A DNA stretch of 64,000 bases from Hyperoplus lanceolatus (taxonomy: Eukaryota > Chordata > Actinopteri > Uranoscopiformes > Ammodytidae), in the NCBI GenBank assembly GCA_026929865.2, contig CM049395.1, forward strand, positions 12,782,501 through 12,846,500, given 5' to 3'. The notes below the pieces were generated by a model. That model was not told where the DNA came from, did no database searches, and saw only the letters and a program-made list of their open reading frames with translations. How positions within the stretch are numbered: the stretch's first letter is position 1; each line of letters opens with the position of its first letter. This document shows, one piece after another, positions 1 to 64,000 of the stretch. A program made the translations under genes and the position numbers.

Positions 1-973
1 ACGGTGAGGCTGCTGTGGAAATATTCCACTTCACAGGGTTTTTCCTTTCGGCCGGCCTATTGCTGCAGGGCCAAACCCAGAGCAGATTGTTTTCTTTTCT
101 TCTGATAAGAAACGTCACCTTTTCGAGTTGCTCCTTTAATATTCATCCACGTTATATGCGTCAGAAAGAAAAGGGGACACGCAAGCACTGGAATTCAGTT
201 GTCTGAAATCATTTGCATTTGTTTGATGACCATTTGGACACGTGGGGCTGTTATCAACAAGCAGTAAAGTGGAAAGGATCATATCAACAGCTAAAATCAT
301 TTGCCTAATTTTGGATATAGGCCTATAAGGTATTATTATTAATAATAATTATTTCACATTATATTATTATTTTTAATTAATATCCACAATATTTGGTCTG
401 TTATAACAAATTCAACAACAGTCATATTTTTGATTACAAAAATAAATACAATGTAATTATTAGGCTACTATATTATTCAACAATAATTATTATTGCATAT
501 TAATTTAAAACAAAAGAGAGATTTAAAGGCTTAATGATTACAACAACGACAATAGTAATACAAAACAATACAATAAAAATTATAATAATTCAAAAACTAG
601 TTTTTTGGACAAACACGTTTGGTTATTGTGTTTTTCAAATCAATCCAGTATTTAAGTAGGCCCTAAAGCATGTTGTCTCAGGGGAACGAAAATATGTTTG
701 CCATCCGACCGCCGTGTAAGCAGAAATAAAGGCGACATGGAGAGTGACAGGCCCCCAAAAGAAGACAACTCTATCCCAAAGAGGCACGAATACAAACTCC
801 GTGCCGATTTGGTCTTTTATCTCTTTCTCATTCTCGCTCGCTGGCTATATGGCTCTAAATCCCGTCTATAGGATTTAGTCTCTCACTTTCTCTTTCAGTT
901 CTAAGCGGTTTCTCAAGAGTGTTTTGATCCGGTCTCAGCAGCTGAAAGGTGCCGCGAGCCGCAATTGGTTCTG

Positions 974-974
<1 letters not shown>

Positions 975-1010
<36 letters not shown>
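975..1010. repeat. (CT)n microsatellite
   Basis: About 18 uninterrupted CT units in pax6 intron 7, followed by a short T run. Confidence 0.95.
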
Positions 1011-1015
<5 letters not shown>

Positions 1016-1689
1016 GCTACTTTTCCGCCTCAATGGATGACGCATCGTGATACTAAAGAATGAGTTTATTTCCCAGCGCTTTTATAAAGAAAACAAATCC
1101 CATCCTAGCGTCAGTGGGACTGGCAGACGGATAATAGCTGCACATTCACTCCTTTTTATGGATTATCCAGAGTGAAGAAACAAATAGCGATACAAACGAT
1201 TGGCCTATAGAAGAATACTTGTGTCCGCTTTTGCAGCGAGGGGGAAATTGTCGAGAAACATTGTCGCGTCAGATGTACCTCCAGTGAACCAAACTGTTCA
1301 CATTTTAGAAATACTAAATATTGTTTTCAGAAAGCAGTGTTTGCTGTGAGTCAATGTGGCATTTGTAATATAATGGGAAGGCTTTAAAAAAATCATTTCG
1401 AACTATTTACAGCTTGGCCTACATCTTTCGCTCAAACTTCAATTTCTGGGTTCGCTTGTTTTTGGAGCGTGCGTGTAGGCCTTTTACTGAACTTGTTCCA
1501 CTCTTGCAACAACCTCTTTTCGTTGAGCAAGGCACTGCTCACTTAAACTATGTAAACTAAATCTTACACACAAGTAAGCATATGACAATACATATATATA
1601 AAAAGCCAGTCCAAGCCTTGGCACTCGCGGCATATAGCCTATGTGAGATATTACATGAACCACCCTCTATCAACGCATCAGCCGCGCTT

Positions 1690-1930
1690 AATTTCGCATT
1701 AACTTCTCGGCATGATAATGATGTCCAACAACAAGACAGACATTAGTAGATAAGCCTCGCCCTGCCAGTTGAAGGGGGCCAGTGAATAGATTTGGCCTTA
1801 TTTTGGTTGTTCAGGGGCTTGCATGCTCTCTCCTCACTCATTTGTTTCCAATTGAAGACAGAAATCCTGACTGGCGTGTAGATGGCCGGGGGACGTGATT
1901 AATGATGGTAGTGGATAAGGGTTAACACAC
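1690..1930. promoter_or_regulatory. candidate conserved enhancer in pax6 intron 7
   Basis: Non-repetitive, GC-balanced block inside an otherwise AT-rich intron. It contains TGATTAATGATGG at 1896-1908, a homeodomain-type word that resembles the one at 2559-2570, and CAATTGAAGACAG-like sequence near 1849. The call is inference from composition and motif content; no conservation data are available. Confidence 0.35.
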
Positions 1931-2289
1931 TGGACTCAAAGCTCTCGTTGACTGGGGATCCTCGTGCGCACAATGCCAAACCACTATAGGCCTGCGCGCC
2001 TCCAGAGAGAGACGATCCTTTTGTCATCTCCCTCCAAATAGCCCCCTCCACTCCCATATATTACACCCACCGAGGGCTCACTGCTCGTCCGAGGGCCTGT
2101 GTCCATAGTTTAATGGTTTCCCTTACTCCTGAAGGCATTGTGTCACCCTGAAAAGCGTCTTCTCCTATTCAAAAAGTTGGTGGTCACCTCAATGGCTATA
2201 CCAACGCCCATATGGGAACGACCCATTGACGCATTGCTCTGCCCTACAAAAAAAGAAGGGGGCTAGAGAGTGTGGGGTTTTAATACATT

Positions 2290-2660
2290 TCATAGGCCCT
2301 GAAAAGAGGGGCTCGCCACATCTAGCCACATTTCTCTTAACCTTTTGAGAACACACGCCATTGTTGGGGAGCGATAAGTAGGCCTACGCAAGGCCTTTTC
2401 CCCTTCAGCCAGCATGCCTTTCCCACAATATTTTATAAACTGTTTAAAAAGCCCTCGTCGATATCGCTCCTTTCTACGCCTGTGATATCCAGCAACATTC
2501 AGTGAGGAATCGCAATCATTCCTCCGATTTGGAATTAAATCAAGCATGATAGGGGCTTTAATTAATGATGTTGCACCGCGCTCCGTACAATTAGCTGCAG
2601 GCTGATACAACGCAAGAGCCGAGAATTAATTATTCAATTATCTTAATTAAATGTATATTT
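2290..2660. promoter_or_regulatory. candidate conserved enhancer next to pax6 exon 8
   Basis: This block directly precedes the homeobox exon. It carries TAATTAATGATG at 2559-2570, TTAGCTGC at 2591-2598 and overlapping ATTA words at 2624-2652, a dense cluster of homeodomain core sites. Autoregulation of Pax6 through intron 7 is described in vertebrates; assigning it to this block is inference. Confidence 0.42.
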
Positions 2661-2685
2661 TCATTATGTTTTTTTTTCATTGCAG

Positions 2686-5505
<2,820 letters not shown>

Positions 5506-5823
5506 AGAGAAGAGCTACTTCACCCTGTAAACACCCCACTCCACCATCGCGCCCTCCGGCAGTGCTCCTCACACATACACGGCACAGGAGAGGAGAGAAG
5601 GCGAGAGTGGGTTGAGGAGAGGCAAAGGACAGGATGAAAGAAAGACAGAAAGAAGGAGTGAGAGAGATAGAGACTCTGGGAGAGACTTGGGACGTCTGGG
5701 CTTTGTTCTTTCAGCGGGACTGTGTGCCGTTCTGTAGCTCTATTCAGGCACGTTAAAAAAAACCGAGGAGGACTTGGAAAGACAGAGAGAGAGAGAGAAC
5801 AAGGATGGAAAGACTGTAAGGAC

Positions 5824-5829
5824 AATAAA
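5824..5829 (+). terminator. proximal poly(A) signal candidate of pax6
   Basis: AATAAA about 320 nt after the stop codon. Confidence 0.45.
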
Positions 5830-6567
5830 TGGACCTCTGTAAAGTGCCCGCTGTTAAATTTTTATGGAACAAAAAACGTATGTTTTTTTTTTCTATTTCC
5901 AACTTCAGTCATTGTTTCCTATTTTTCTCTGGTGTGTTAGTAAAACTGGCCATTTGTATGTTAATATGAAAAACTGAGATCAAGTACTGATAGATGGACT
6001 GCTAGAAAACCATGTTGGTCTTGCGTTTTGTTTTTGAGAGAGAGGAGAACCCCGTGAGAGATTCTGCCATGACTATCTTTTTAATCTGCTTATATCGAGA
6101 CTTTCTTCTACCAGGCTTTGCATGGTCTCTGGACTCTGTTGCATATCATTTAAGAGGAACAAAGCTGGAGGGAAGACTCTTACTGTGTCAGAAAAAACAA
6201 CTATTTATTGGTCCTATTTCTTACGAATGGATATTTAGCAGAGGAAACTCAAACTCGATCCACCCACTGAGGCTGGGGTCTTGACTCCTCTGACCTGGCT
6301 TATTAAATACGGATGACTATCGACAGCTCAAACTGTGTGTGTGTGCAAAGACTGGTGTGTGACACGCAACACAACTTGGACCTCTTGCTTCGGTGGTTGG
6401 ATTGACTCTAGAATTTACCACGAAGAACATTACATGTGGAAAACAGGTGTAAAAGAAAAAACCTGTAGTCTGTAAATGGTAGACTGCGTCTTCGATATAA
6501 TCCAGTTTGTTTATGTCAAAATGTAAAGTACTTGTCTTCCCTAGGAATCTTCCAGAAAGATTTCTCC

Positions 6568-6573
6568 AATAAA
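6568..6573 (+). terminator. distal poly(A) signal candidate of pax6
   Basis: AATAAA about 1.06 kb after the stop codon, followed some 20 nt later by a T/C-rich stretch (TATATCCCCCCCT) that could serve as a downstream element. Confidence 0.5.
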
Positions 6574-7763
6574 AGTTGATTTCATTTATATCCCCCCCCT
6601 CCCCGAGAATATTCTATAAATGTTCCATGCATCATAAAAATACATTTCTTTAGGGTCAGGTACAATTTGTCTCTTAGGTATAGTTGTATTATAGTGTCAT
6701 ATGGTCAAAAAAAATAAAAACAAAACAGAAAAAAAAATGTGCAACTAAAAATATTTAATGCCTATAATTATGATTAAACATTGCTTGACAAGAGTTTTAA
6801 ACTTCAGTGTTTGGCAGTTGTTTACAAGTACATATCAGATTTAATAATTGTTGATTGTAAAACAGACCAAAGCCTTTGTATTTCATCTAGTACACAGTGT
6901 TTTTTTTATAAAGATATTAGTCTTGTGTTGCAGAATTTTGTAAACACGTTCTGTTCGATTACATTGGCTTCGAGTTCGGGGATGACTGCAGTCGAACCCT
7001 GCAGTCCTTATTTATAATTGAAGACCATGGGAGGGTTTTTCTAGCATCATCTGTCATGCTCTTTTGAGTTTTTGCATTTTTATTTCAGTGTGTATACGTA
7101 CGACATGGGACACACACTGGGTTTACGTCTGAGCAATGCTTCTGAGATAAAAACGTCTACACGCTGTCTCTTAAATATTTCAATTTAATTTTATTTAAAA
7201 TGGAGCTTTCTAAATGTATTTTGTGAAAACTATAAAACATTTTGTACAGTAAAATTGTGTCTTAAAGAAAGCCTTTTTTGCCTGTTCAATGCCGTGTCTC
7301 ATATAAAATGTCCATCTCTTCTGAGCGAGTAGAGACTATTCAGAAATGTTGACGTATTGTATCGTAGCTGCAAATTTAAAAAAAATCTAATGCTGACAAA
7401 TGCCGGTACAAGGGCTTGTTATGCACACACAACACCTCCAATTCCCACCAAAACAAAGGTGCCCACAACAACAAACCTCCTCTTGATGTATGGGGCTGAA
7501 CCGAGTCGACACAGACCACACAGCACACCACCACCGCTCAATGAGAAAGGTCAAGCAATTCACCATCGCTGGCTCTTGTTGTAGCAGAGTTACGATGGTA
7601 TGGAAGGAAAAAATTACAGAACCAATGAGGAAGAGGGAGAAGAGAAGAGAGGGGGGGGGGAGAAAAGTCATGGAATAAAGCAGTCAGTGCCTAGAGCGAG
7701 GCAAAGGAGCAATTGTGTGGCAGAGTGAGTTATTTTGCTTCACTTGCAGCCTCAGTAGGGGGG

Positions 7764-7814
<51 letters not shown>

Positions 7815-7843
7815 GTGCGCGTGTGTGCGCGTGTGTGTGTGTG
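7764..7843. repeat. (TG)n microsatellite, interrupted
   Basis: Pure TG for about 50 bases, then a GC-interrupted TG/CG tail. Confidence 0.97.
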
Positions 7844-8079
7844 CAATGTGTTCAGTGTATTCGAGGGGGAAAGAGATAGAGAGCATCTTAAAAGGAAAGG
7901 ATGTCCAGGAGAGACTGAGGTCAGGTAACATTCACACAGCATGTAACATCCCCAAATATCCTTGCTCAAAACTTGAATTTGCACGTCTCACTCAATATTT
8001 AATAGTCCAATCAGAACTTTGAGGCTTGGAGGTTAATCAGATTTTGATATTTTTTTCTTCTTGTGGGACCTAATGCAAT

Positions 8080-8480
8080 TTCTCTATTCATTTAATCCAG
8101 TGTGTGACACATGGAGGAATACTTGTTTTGCGAGCCTGGGGAGGGAATAGGGAGAACAGGTTAGGCGACTGCACACAGGCAAGAGGAGGAACATTAATAA
8201 TTAATTACACAGCAAGATGAGAGATTCAAAATGCAGCAAAGGCTGCAATTAGTAGAAGTCTAAATAATACACAGCTTCAGGATAAAAGAAAAAAAAGGGT
8301 TTAAATGTGATTCTCGCTCCAGAAACAAAGTCAAGCCATCTAAGTTTTTCCTTTAAGAGTTTCTGAGAACTTGGTGCTCTTTGATCTATTTCTTAATGAG
8401 ACACATCTACCCTGACCTGGAAATGTGGATCGGAATTTCCACGGCAGCGAACAAAAGCTAGCCCTCTCCTGTTTAGTGTC
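8080..8480. promoter_or_regulatory. candidate conserved enhancer 3' of pax6
   Basis: Complex, non-repetitive sequence with TTAATAATTAATTACAC near 8193-8209, GCAAAGGCTGCAATTAG near 8236-8252 and TTCTTAATGAGACAC near 8390. This density of homeodomain-type words is typical of pax6 downstream elements. The call rests on motif content only. Confidence 0.35.
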
Positions 8481-10289
8481 TGTATTTTAAATGCTTTGCT
8501 GTTCCATGTTTCCCCTCATCATTACAAACACAGCAAGTAATAGTCTAGCTTTGTGTATTTCCTAAACTATGAACTGTGTGACATTTAAAAAAGGCAGGTC
8601 TGCTTTATAAAACCAAAACTGTCCAGAGAGCTACCCACTACGGTTCAAAATGTATTGCCCTACATTGTGTTACTTGAATGGTGTTGCGATGTGACAGCCC
8701 ATTCAATAACAGATCGCATAAGAACGCGGCTAAAGCTACTGTAGGAAAACAACAATGGCTTTGGTGGGGGAATCAATAGGACATGAGCGGCAGCTGCCAA
8801 AGGACACGATTATAAATGGGGATTCTCTACACTCGGCAGCTTTCTTCTTTTTGTCGGCTAAAGGCTAAATGAGGTTTTTCAAGAAGTAGGTCCTCCAAAA
8901 TGTGCATGCAGCACTGACCACACATCTTATGTGTTAATGTAGCAGATTTCATTAAGAGAACTTTCAAGTTATTTAACAAAAATATATAAATAAACCCGAA
9001 GAGCTGAACAGGAGAGAATTTCCTCAACCCCTTTTTGAAGTCTTACACATTGTGTTCAGAAGCTGAAATGAATAGAGATTTACGTTTTACTTAAATAACT
9101 CAGTCCTAGTATCTTGGCTAATCTTAACCCACTTTAATCAAGTACAGTCACCTGTATCTGATGGCCGGACACTGGAACATCCTATTTCAATCTAGTATAA
9201 GACGTCATATGTCAGTTGTTTATTTCATTGTAGAGTCTTGCTACTTTATAATGCCTGTACATTGCATGAAATGCAGTAAGAGGAAGAATATGGGTTGATC
9301 TCTACTTCTGGCTATCAATACAATAACATAAATCAATTCAAATGAATTTCTAATAGGGCCAGCACAAATTCAATTCATTCCAAATTGGCCTGTTCATAAA
9401 AATAGTAAGAACCTGCATTCTTGATAATGTGGATGCAAGAAACTGATATTATACAACTTTGTTGATGGTTTTGAAACGTATGTAAACAAAACGTGACAAT
9501 AGACATACATCAGTATGGCAACATAAATAAAGGTCAAAATGAATGTATTCTAACCTAATATACCATCAAAGTGTACTCTGAATATGTCAGCTCTTCTGCA
9601 ATAATAACTTTGAAAACTGTTATTTTTATCCTGACAACACAAGCTCTCGTTCACCTGTTTAAGTAACCTGTGTATGTCATCGCTCTCTCATACACCCGAT
9701 AAGAGTAGCCGTGCATTCATGCATGAAACTGTCAGGTAACACTACCCTCTCACGTGCTGCAGATGGTTACCAATACTGCCAGTTTTCACGGGCAAAAATA
9801 TTCAAACTGGCGGCAGCAGCAGACAAGAGGAAAACAAAAAATGAAACATTTAATTTTTCATGTTTTTTTTCCTCTGTTTCTCCATGTCACCATTTGACCT
9901 AATTTGTTCTTTTGGGGCTTGTCATGGCAAAGCAGCTCATCCAGCAAACATGCCTGATGAGGTGTGAAGCCTGCACCCAAACCCAAGCTCTCTGACCCTC
10001 TACCCACATTCCTGCTCAGGCTCTCTCCAGCTTACTGGAGGTAGACGTCACTCACCGGCACAGTCTCAGGGTCAGATGGAGGCATCCCCATTTCCAACCT
10101 GAAACCAGTGAGGTAGACCAAATATCAGTCATTCACACCACATTTTGTTTTACATACTCTCACAGGTAAGCTACTGTTACATTTAGAGCCCATGTTGAGA
10201 CACAGTGAAGTCAAATTGAACAAGAGCAAATGTTGCATACCGTGTACTTATTTTGTGCGTAATTCAAGTGAAACTGGGATCTTTTAAAC

Positions 10290-11188
10290 ATTAACGTAAC
10301 GTAACGTTTATTTGTAATTCCTCGTTTTGAATTAACTGGAACAGCAATCAAGACCTTAATTGAGCCATACAACCATTACCATTTTACGATTGTCACATAT
10401 AGATACATTACCTCTTTGTGATGCATCCTGCGGTCTCTTTTTCACTTGCTTCCGGGACAAATGCACACGCTGCTGGCACACGCTAGCAAAGATCTTTAGG
10501 ACAGCAGGCCCCAGTGTCGTACCGCTTTTGTCGAAAGTGGCCGCTAGAATCAACATAAACTGAAAGTTCCTGGAACCTTCTTTAACTGGGCAAAAAAAGT
10601 AGGCCTGGAGCTTGGTAGCATGTAGTTAAATTATTTAATGTTTTTACCAGACTGAGAGTCTGTAAAGACAAACAACATTTCAGGATTACACATTTTTTAA
10701 CCCTAAAAATACATGGAGACAAACAGAAAGCAAACAAAATGTACCTGATCTTAAATTAGCCCTCAACCTTCAAATAACACATCAAGATACCGTAGAACTG
10801 ACATTATTTGAAATGTTAAGAGTACAAAAAAATAGTATAAGAATTTGGCCAATAACACACGTTTAATTCACTTCTCATGACAGCTTGGAATTTGCAAAAC
10901 ATAAGCTGTCATTGGCAAATGACATTGACTCAAGAGTGTACCATAAGGTTAAATACATTTTACAAAAAAGAGGACTTTTAGGATGAAATATGTCCATTAT
11001 GAGACAAGCGATGGTGGATGTTTAGATCTTCACCCCTGGCTTGGGCCGGTTGGCAGGTGGTAATGGCTGGCAGGGTTATCCTGGATGACATCATGTGGGC
11101 GAGGGAACAACCTGGTCACTACGGTAAAGAGGACAATGCTGTAGCTCTCCAGGTGTTTGGTTGCCCGTGGCGACTGTGTGTGGGAGCT
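10290..11188 (-). other. elp4: elp4 3' untranslated region (approximate)
   Basis: Lies just beyond the elp4 stop codon on the minus strand. The nearest good poly(A) signal is the complement of TTTATT at 10307-10312 (AATAAA on the minus strand); an ATTAAA (complement at 10634-10639) is an earlier alternative. The true end is not determinable without transcripts. Confidence 0.45.
10307..10312 (-). terminator. poly(A) signal candidate of elp4
   Basis: AATAAA when read on the minus strand, about 880 nt after the elp4 stop codon. Confidence 0.4.
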
Positions 11189-61778
<50,590 letters not shown>

Positions 61779-62559
61779 CTGAAAAAGAAAAACAAGACAG
61801 CAACAATCAGATACAATAGCAACTCAGATAAGCAAATACTGTACATCTCTGTCATTCACTGCCATACCCCTAACATTGTCTATATAACATTGTCAAAGGA
61901 AAAAGGTGATAGAATAGGTACAACATCGTCCCTATGAGAAATATATCAACCTCAAGCTTCTTATTGGATCTTGTCTCGTTTCTGATCATCCCTTCAGACA
62001 CCACACATCCAGCAGCAGTTCATGGTCACATCACAGTTGCTGACTGTAATTGATGCAATGACCACAGTGGAGCTACCTTGTGTATAGGGCAAACAGATAA
62101 AGTGGCAATCAACACTGGCACAGAAGCACAGGTGTATCCGTGTGATCCGACTATCAAACTAGAGATGACATCTTCAGCTCTCTTGTTAAGGTCTTTAACA
62201 GTATCCCTGTCCACTTTCCCTACTGGCCGCGGAGGTGTGAGGGAGACACCTGTCTAATGCATTCACCTGACCCCCTCCCCTCTCCTCCTTCTGAATGTTA
62301 AAGGTACCACAAACTGACAAGGTGGAGGCAGAAATGGGATAAGATAGGCCCTCTCTTCAAAAATGCCTCCTGACAACTGGTTCACTTGAATGTATGTTTT
62401 TTTTCTGTGGATTCTGATGGCAGTGGCAACCTTTCATTATTATGTTTCAAGTGTCCTTCACATCATGTGTATTTATTATCATAAAAGTAGGTTAAAAAAA
62501 GCTTAAAAGTTATACGAGAGGCTTTTAAACTTTTAGACGAAGTGGAAAAGGTCATTCTC

Positions 62560-62785
62560 AGCTCAGAGTATATGGACACTTCTTGAGGCCGTGGGGATTG
62601 TGCAATATATCGTCACTGTGTTTTATGTATGCTGCTCTCATGATATGCACCTTGTTTATACAGTATGTGGATGGTTGTTATTTTTTTCCTCTATTCATTG
62701 ACTTCTGTCTTATTGTTTTAATATATTAGTGCCGGTGTCCCAAGACAAGTTTCCGCAAGGGGACAATAAAGTATAATTGAATTGA
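62560..62785 (+). mobile_element. LINE 3' tail fragment
   Basis: Ends CAAGTTTCCGCAAGGGGACA then AATAAAGTATAATTGAATTG. A short hairpin-like TTTCC..AAGGGGA followed by AATAAAGTAT is a familiar ending of fish non-LTR elements. The 5' limit is a guess. Confidence 0.5.
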
Positions 62786-62916
62786 ACATAACAGTCTCGT
62801 TTAGAGGGGTGTCTGGCATTAACAAGACTCTATACATTAAACATACAGTCCCTAATGGAAGCCTTTCTCGTGTAACACAAAACGGCCACCCGGCCATTCC
62901 AAACCACAAGAACCAC

Positions 62917-62942
62917 AAAAAAAAAAAAAAAAAAAAAAAAAA
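62917..62942. repeat. poly(A) tract
   Basis: Run of 26 A. Confidence 0.95.
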
Positions 62943-64000
62943 CTTGCATCATCACCGCGCACCCCCTCAGGGCGGGGCACATAACTCTACCCAGCATGCT
63001 ACTGCTGCTTCCTGTCACGATCATCATTCTGTAAAGATTTCATAGGCACTCTCCACACAATGACAAAACAGTGGGCACAAGGACAAAGGCAAGCAGTGAC
63101 AGTATAGTGAAAGGTAAAGGTAATGGGCATATACAGCTGACAGCTTGGGAATGACATCCTGACGTGTCATCCTCAAACATCCGGAGAATTCACCACCCCC
63201 CCCACCTCCTCCCACGTTCCCCAGTCTATGTCCTCACCTACGGACTTTTTAGGATGGCCCAGGAAATTCCATGGCTCTTCAATTTGTTGTCGGTGGGGCT
63301 CCCTGTTCTCTTATTGATGGGTTTCTAGGTCAGCAGGCCTTTGTGGCTTTCAGCAGGCCCCACAAAGACTCCCAGATGGGCCCTCTCAAGATGGGGCCTA
63401 TTGTGGCTGTGTTTCTATGGGAGCCTTACAAATGGAACCTCCAGGAGTCATTAGGCTGTTGAGGCGGGGGGTAAGAGGAGGGGGTGGGAGGTTGCGCGCT
63501 ATACAAGCAACAGGGGGTGAAGGAGGGGGGGGGGGGGTGCGGTCATATCTTTGAGGTAGATCAGTCACTCCGGACAGTCATGGGATGATTTTATTCTTCC
63601 TCTTTTTTCTGTTGTTGCTTATTCTGACTAAGGTTTGGTAAAGGAGGGGAAACGCCTCTGCTTCATTTGCTTTCAAACAGACAGGGGAGTGGGAGTGAAA
63701 GAGTCCTGAATCATATCTGCTAAAGCTGCAGGGGGAGGAGACAAGGAAAAATCTAGGTCAGAGTGTTTTCCCCTTGTATGAATCTTTGGTCTGGGAAGTG
63801 TTATTATTTCTACTGAGCAGCTTGAATGAACACAACGAAGACACATTGACAATTATTGAAATAGGATAAAGTAACCAAAACACCACTGTAAATAGTGCTA
63901 AAAAGGCATGCTATATTAGGTTAAATGCCAATTAGCAGCATCTGTCAAGCCTCATATACTGTAAATGGCTGACATCTCTATTGTTGTGCGTCAGCTTAGG

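Larger units (their letters stand above)
1..2685 (+). other. pax6: pax6 intron 7 (3' part), upstream of the homeobox
   Basis: No exon was found here; the next exon downstream starts in the linker just before the homeodomain, matching human exon 8, so this is the 3' end of human-type intron 7. About 310-600 is very AT-rich with ATTATT runs. A (CT)n tract lies at 975-1010. The stretches 660-960, 1690-1930 and 2290-2660 are complex, non-repetitive sequence. Intron 7 of vertebrate Pax6 is known to contain conserved enhancers (established knowledge); which blocks correspond cannot be said without alignment. Confidence 0.8.
5506..7290 (+). other. pax6: pax6 3' untranslated region (approximate end)
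   Basis: Follows the TAG directly. It is AU-rich with several candidate poly(A) signals: AATAAA at 5824-5829, 6568-6573 and 6713-6718, and ATTAAA at 6302-6307. The stretch around 7180-7280 resembles what I remember of the distal human PAX6 3'UTR, so the longest transcript probably ends near 7.28 kb. Short open frames within it (for example 6012-6284) are not credible genes. Confidence 0.7.
7291..10290. other. convergent intergenic region pax6-elp4
   Basis: Lies between the 3' ends of two convergent genes. It holds a TG microsatellite (7764-7843) and a candidate enhancer block (8080-8480). No gene is supported. The short frames here are repeat-derived or random. Confidence 0.8.
61779..64000 (-). 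other. elp4: elp4 intron (3' part)
   Basis: No exon matching the ELP4 N-terminal region (for example the LLGGG motif) was found. Contains a LINE-tail fragment (62560-62785), an A run (62917-62942) and G-rich low-complexity sequence (63460-63540). Confidence 0.85.

Noticed and set aside
6012..6284. 90-residue frame in the pax6 3'UTR
   Set aside because: Lies downstream of the Pax6 stop within the untranslated region; no coding character.
61779..64000. Search for the N-terminal elp4 exons
   Set aside because: No stretch encodes the expected LLGGG-containing region or start; these exons must lie beyond the window.

Overview
This is a piece of a teleost fish genome holding the classic vertebrate PAX6-ELP4 synteny. 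The reasons are: split genes with consensus GT/AG introns, long dinucleotide microsatellites, fish-type DNA transposons and LINE tails, and protein matches to vertebrate PAX6 and ELP4. Protein identities were read by eye against remembered family sequences; no database search was run. The fish species, and whether this is the a or b pax6 duplicate, cannot be fixed from the window.

Layout: positions 1-2685 are the 3' part of the pax6 intron upstream of the homeobox (human intron 7). Six pax6 exons on + (2686-5505) encode the whole homeodomain and the proline/serine/threonine-rich transactivation tail, followed by a long AU-rich 3'UTR to about 7.3 kb. An intergenic stretch (about 7.3-10.3 kb) separates pax6 from elp4, which runs tail to tail on the - strand. 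Eight elp4 exons lie at 61778-61657, 60188-60054, 58575-58439, 55745-55661, 52784-52596, 47905-47797, 45792-45686 and 11308-11189 (stop). All reading phases join without a break. The first about 90 codons of elp4 lie beyond position 64000.

The last elp4 intron (11309-45685, 34.4 kb) is over-sized. In other vertebrates this intron houses long-range pax6 enhancers, so much of the non-coding DNA here is probably a pax6 regulatory landscape hosted by a housekeeping tRNA-modification gene. I list blocks that look like conserved enhancers (complex, non-repetitive, rich in homeodomain/SOX/POU-type words), but conservation itself cannot be measured from one sequence.

The same intron holds the most structured mobile DNA in the window. 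A 4.5-kb element with TAA target duplications and inverted ends (32072-36578) has been invaded by a 1.9-kb element with about 300-bp inverted repeats (itself carrying a LINE 3' fragment) and by a 1.6-kb hAT-type element. The hAT copy landed in one unit of a two-copy tandem repeat, so the sister unit preserves the empty target site. Three further short MITE-like elements (36773-37314, 40536-41143, 50668-51037) have recognisable ends and target duplications.

No prokaryotic, CRISPR, viral or novel multi-gene system was found. The points most worth checking are the nested transposon with its built-in empty site, two elp4 3' splice sites whose polypyrimidine tracts are (TC)n microsatellites, and the candidate pax6 enhancers.
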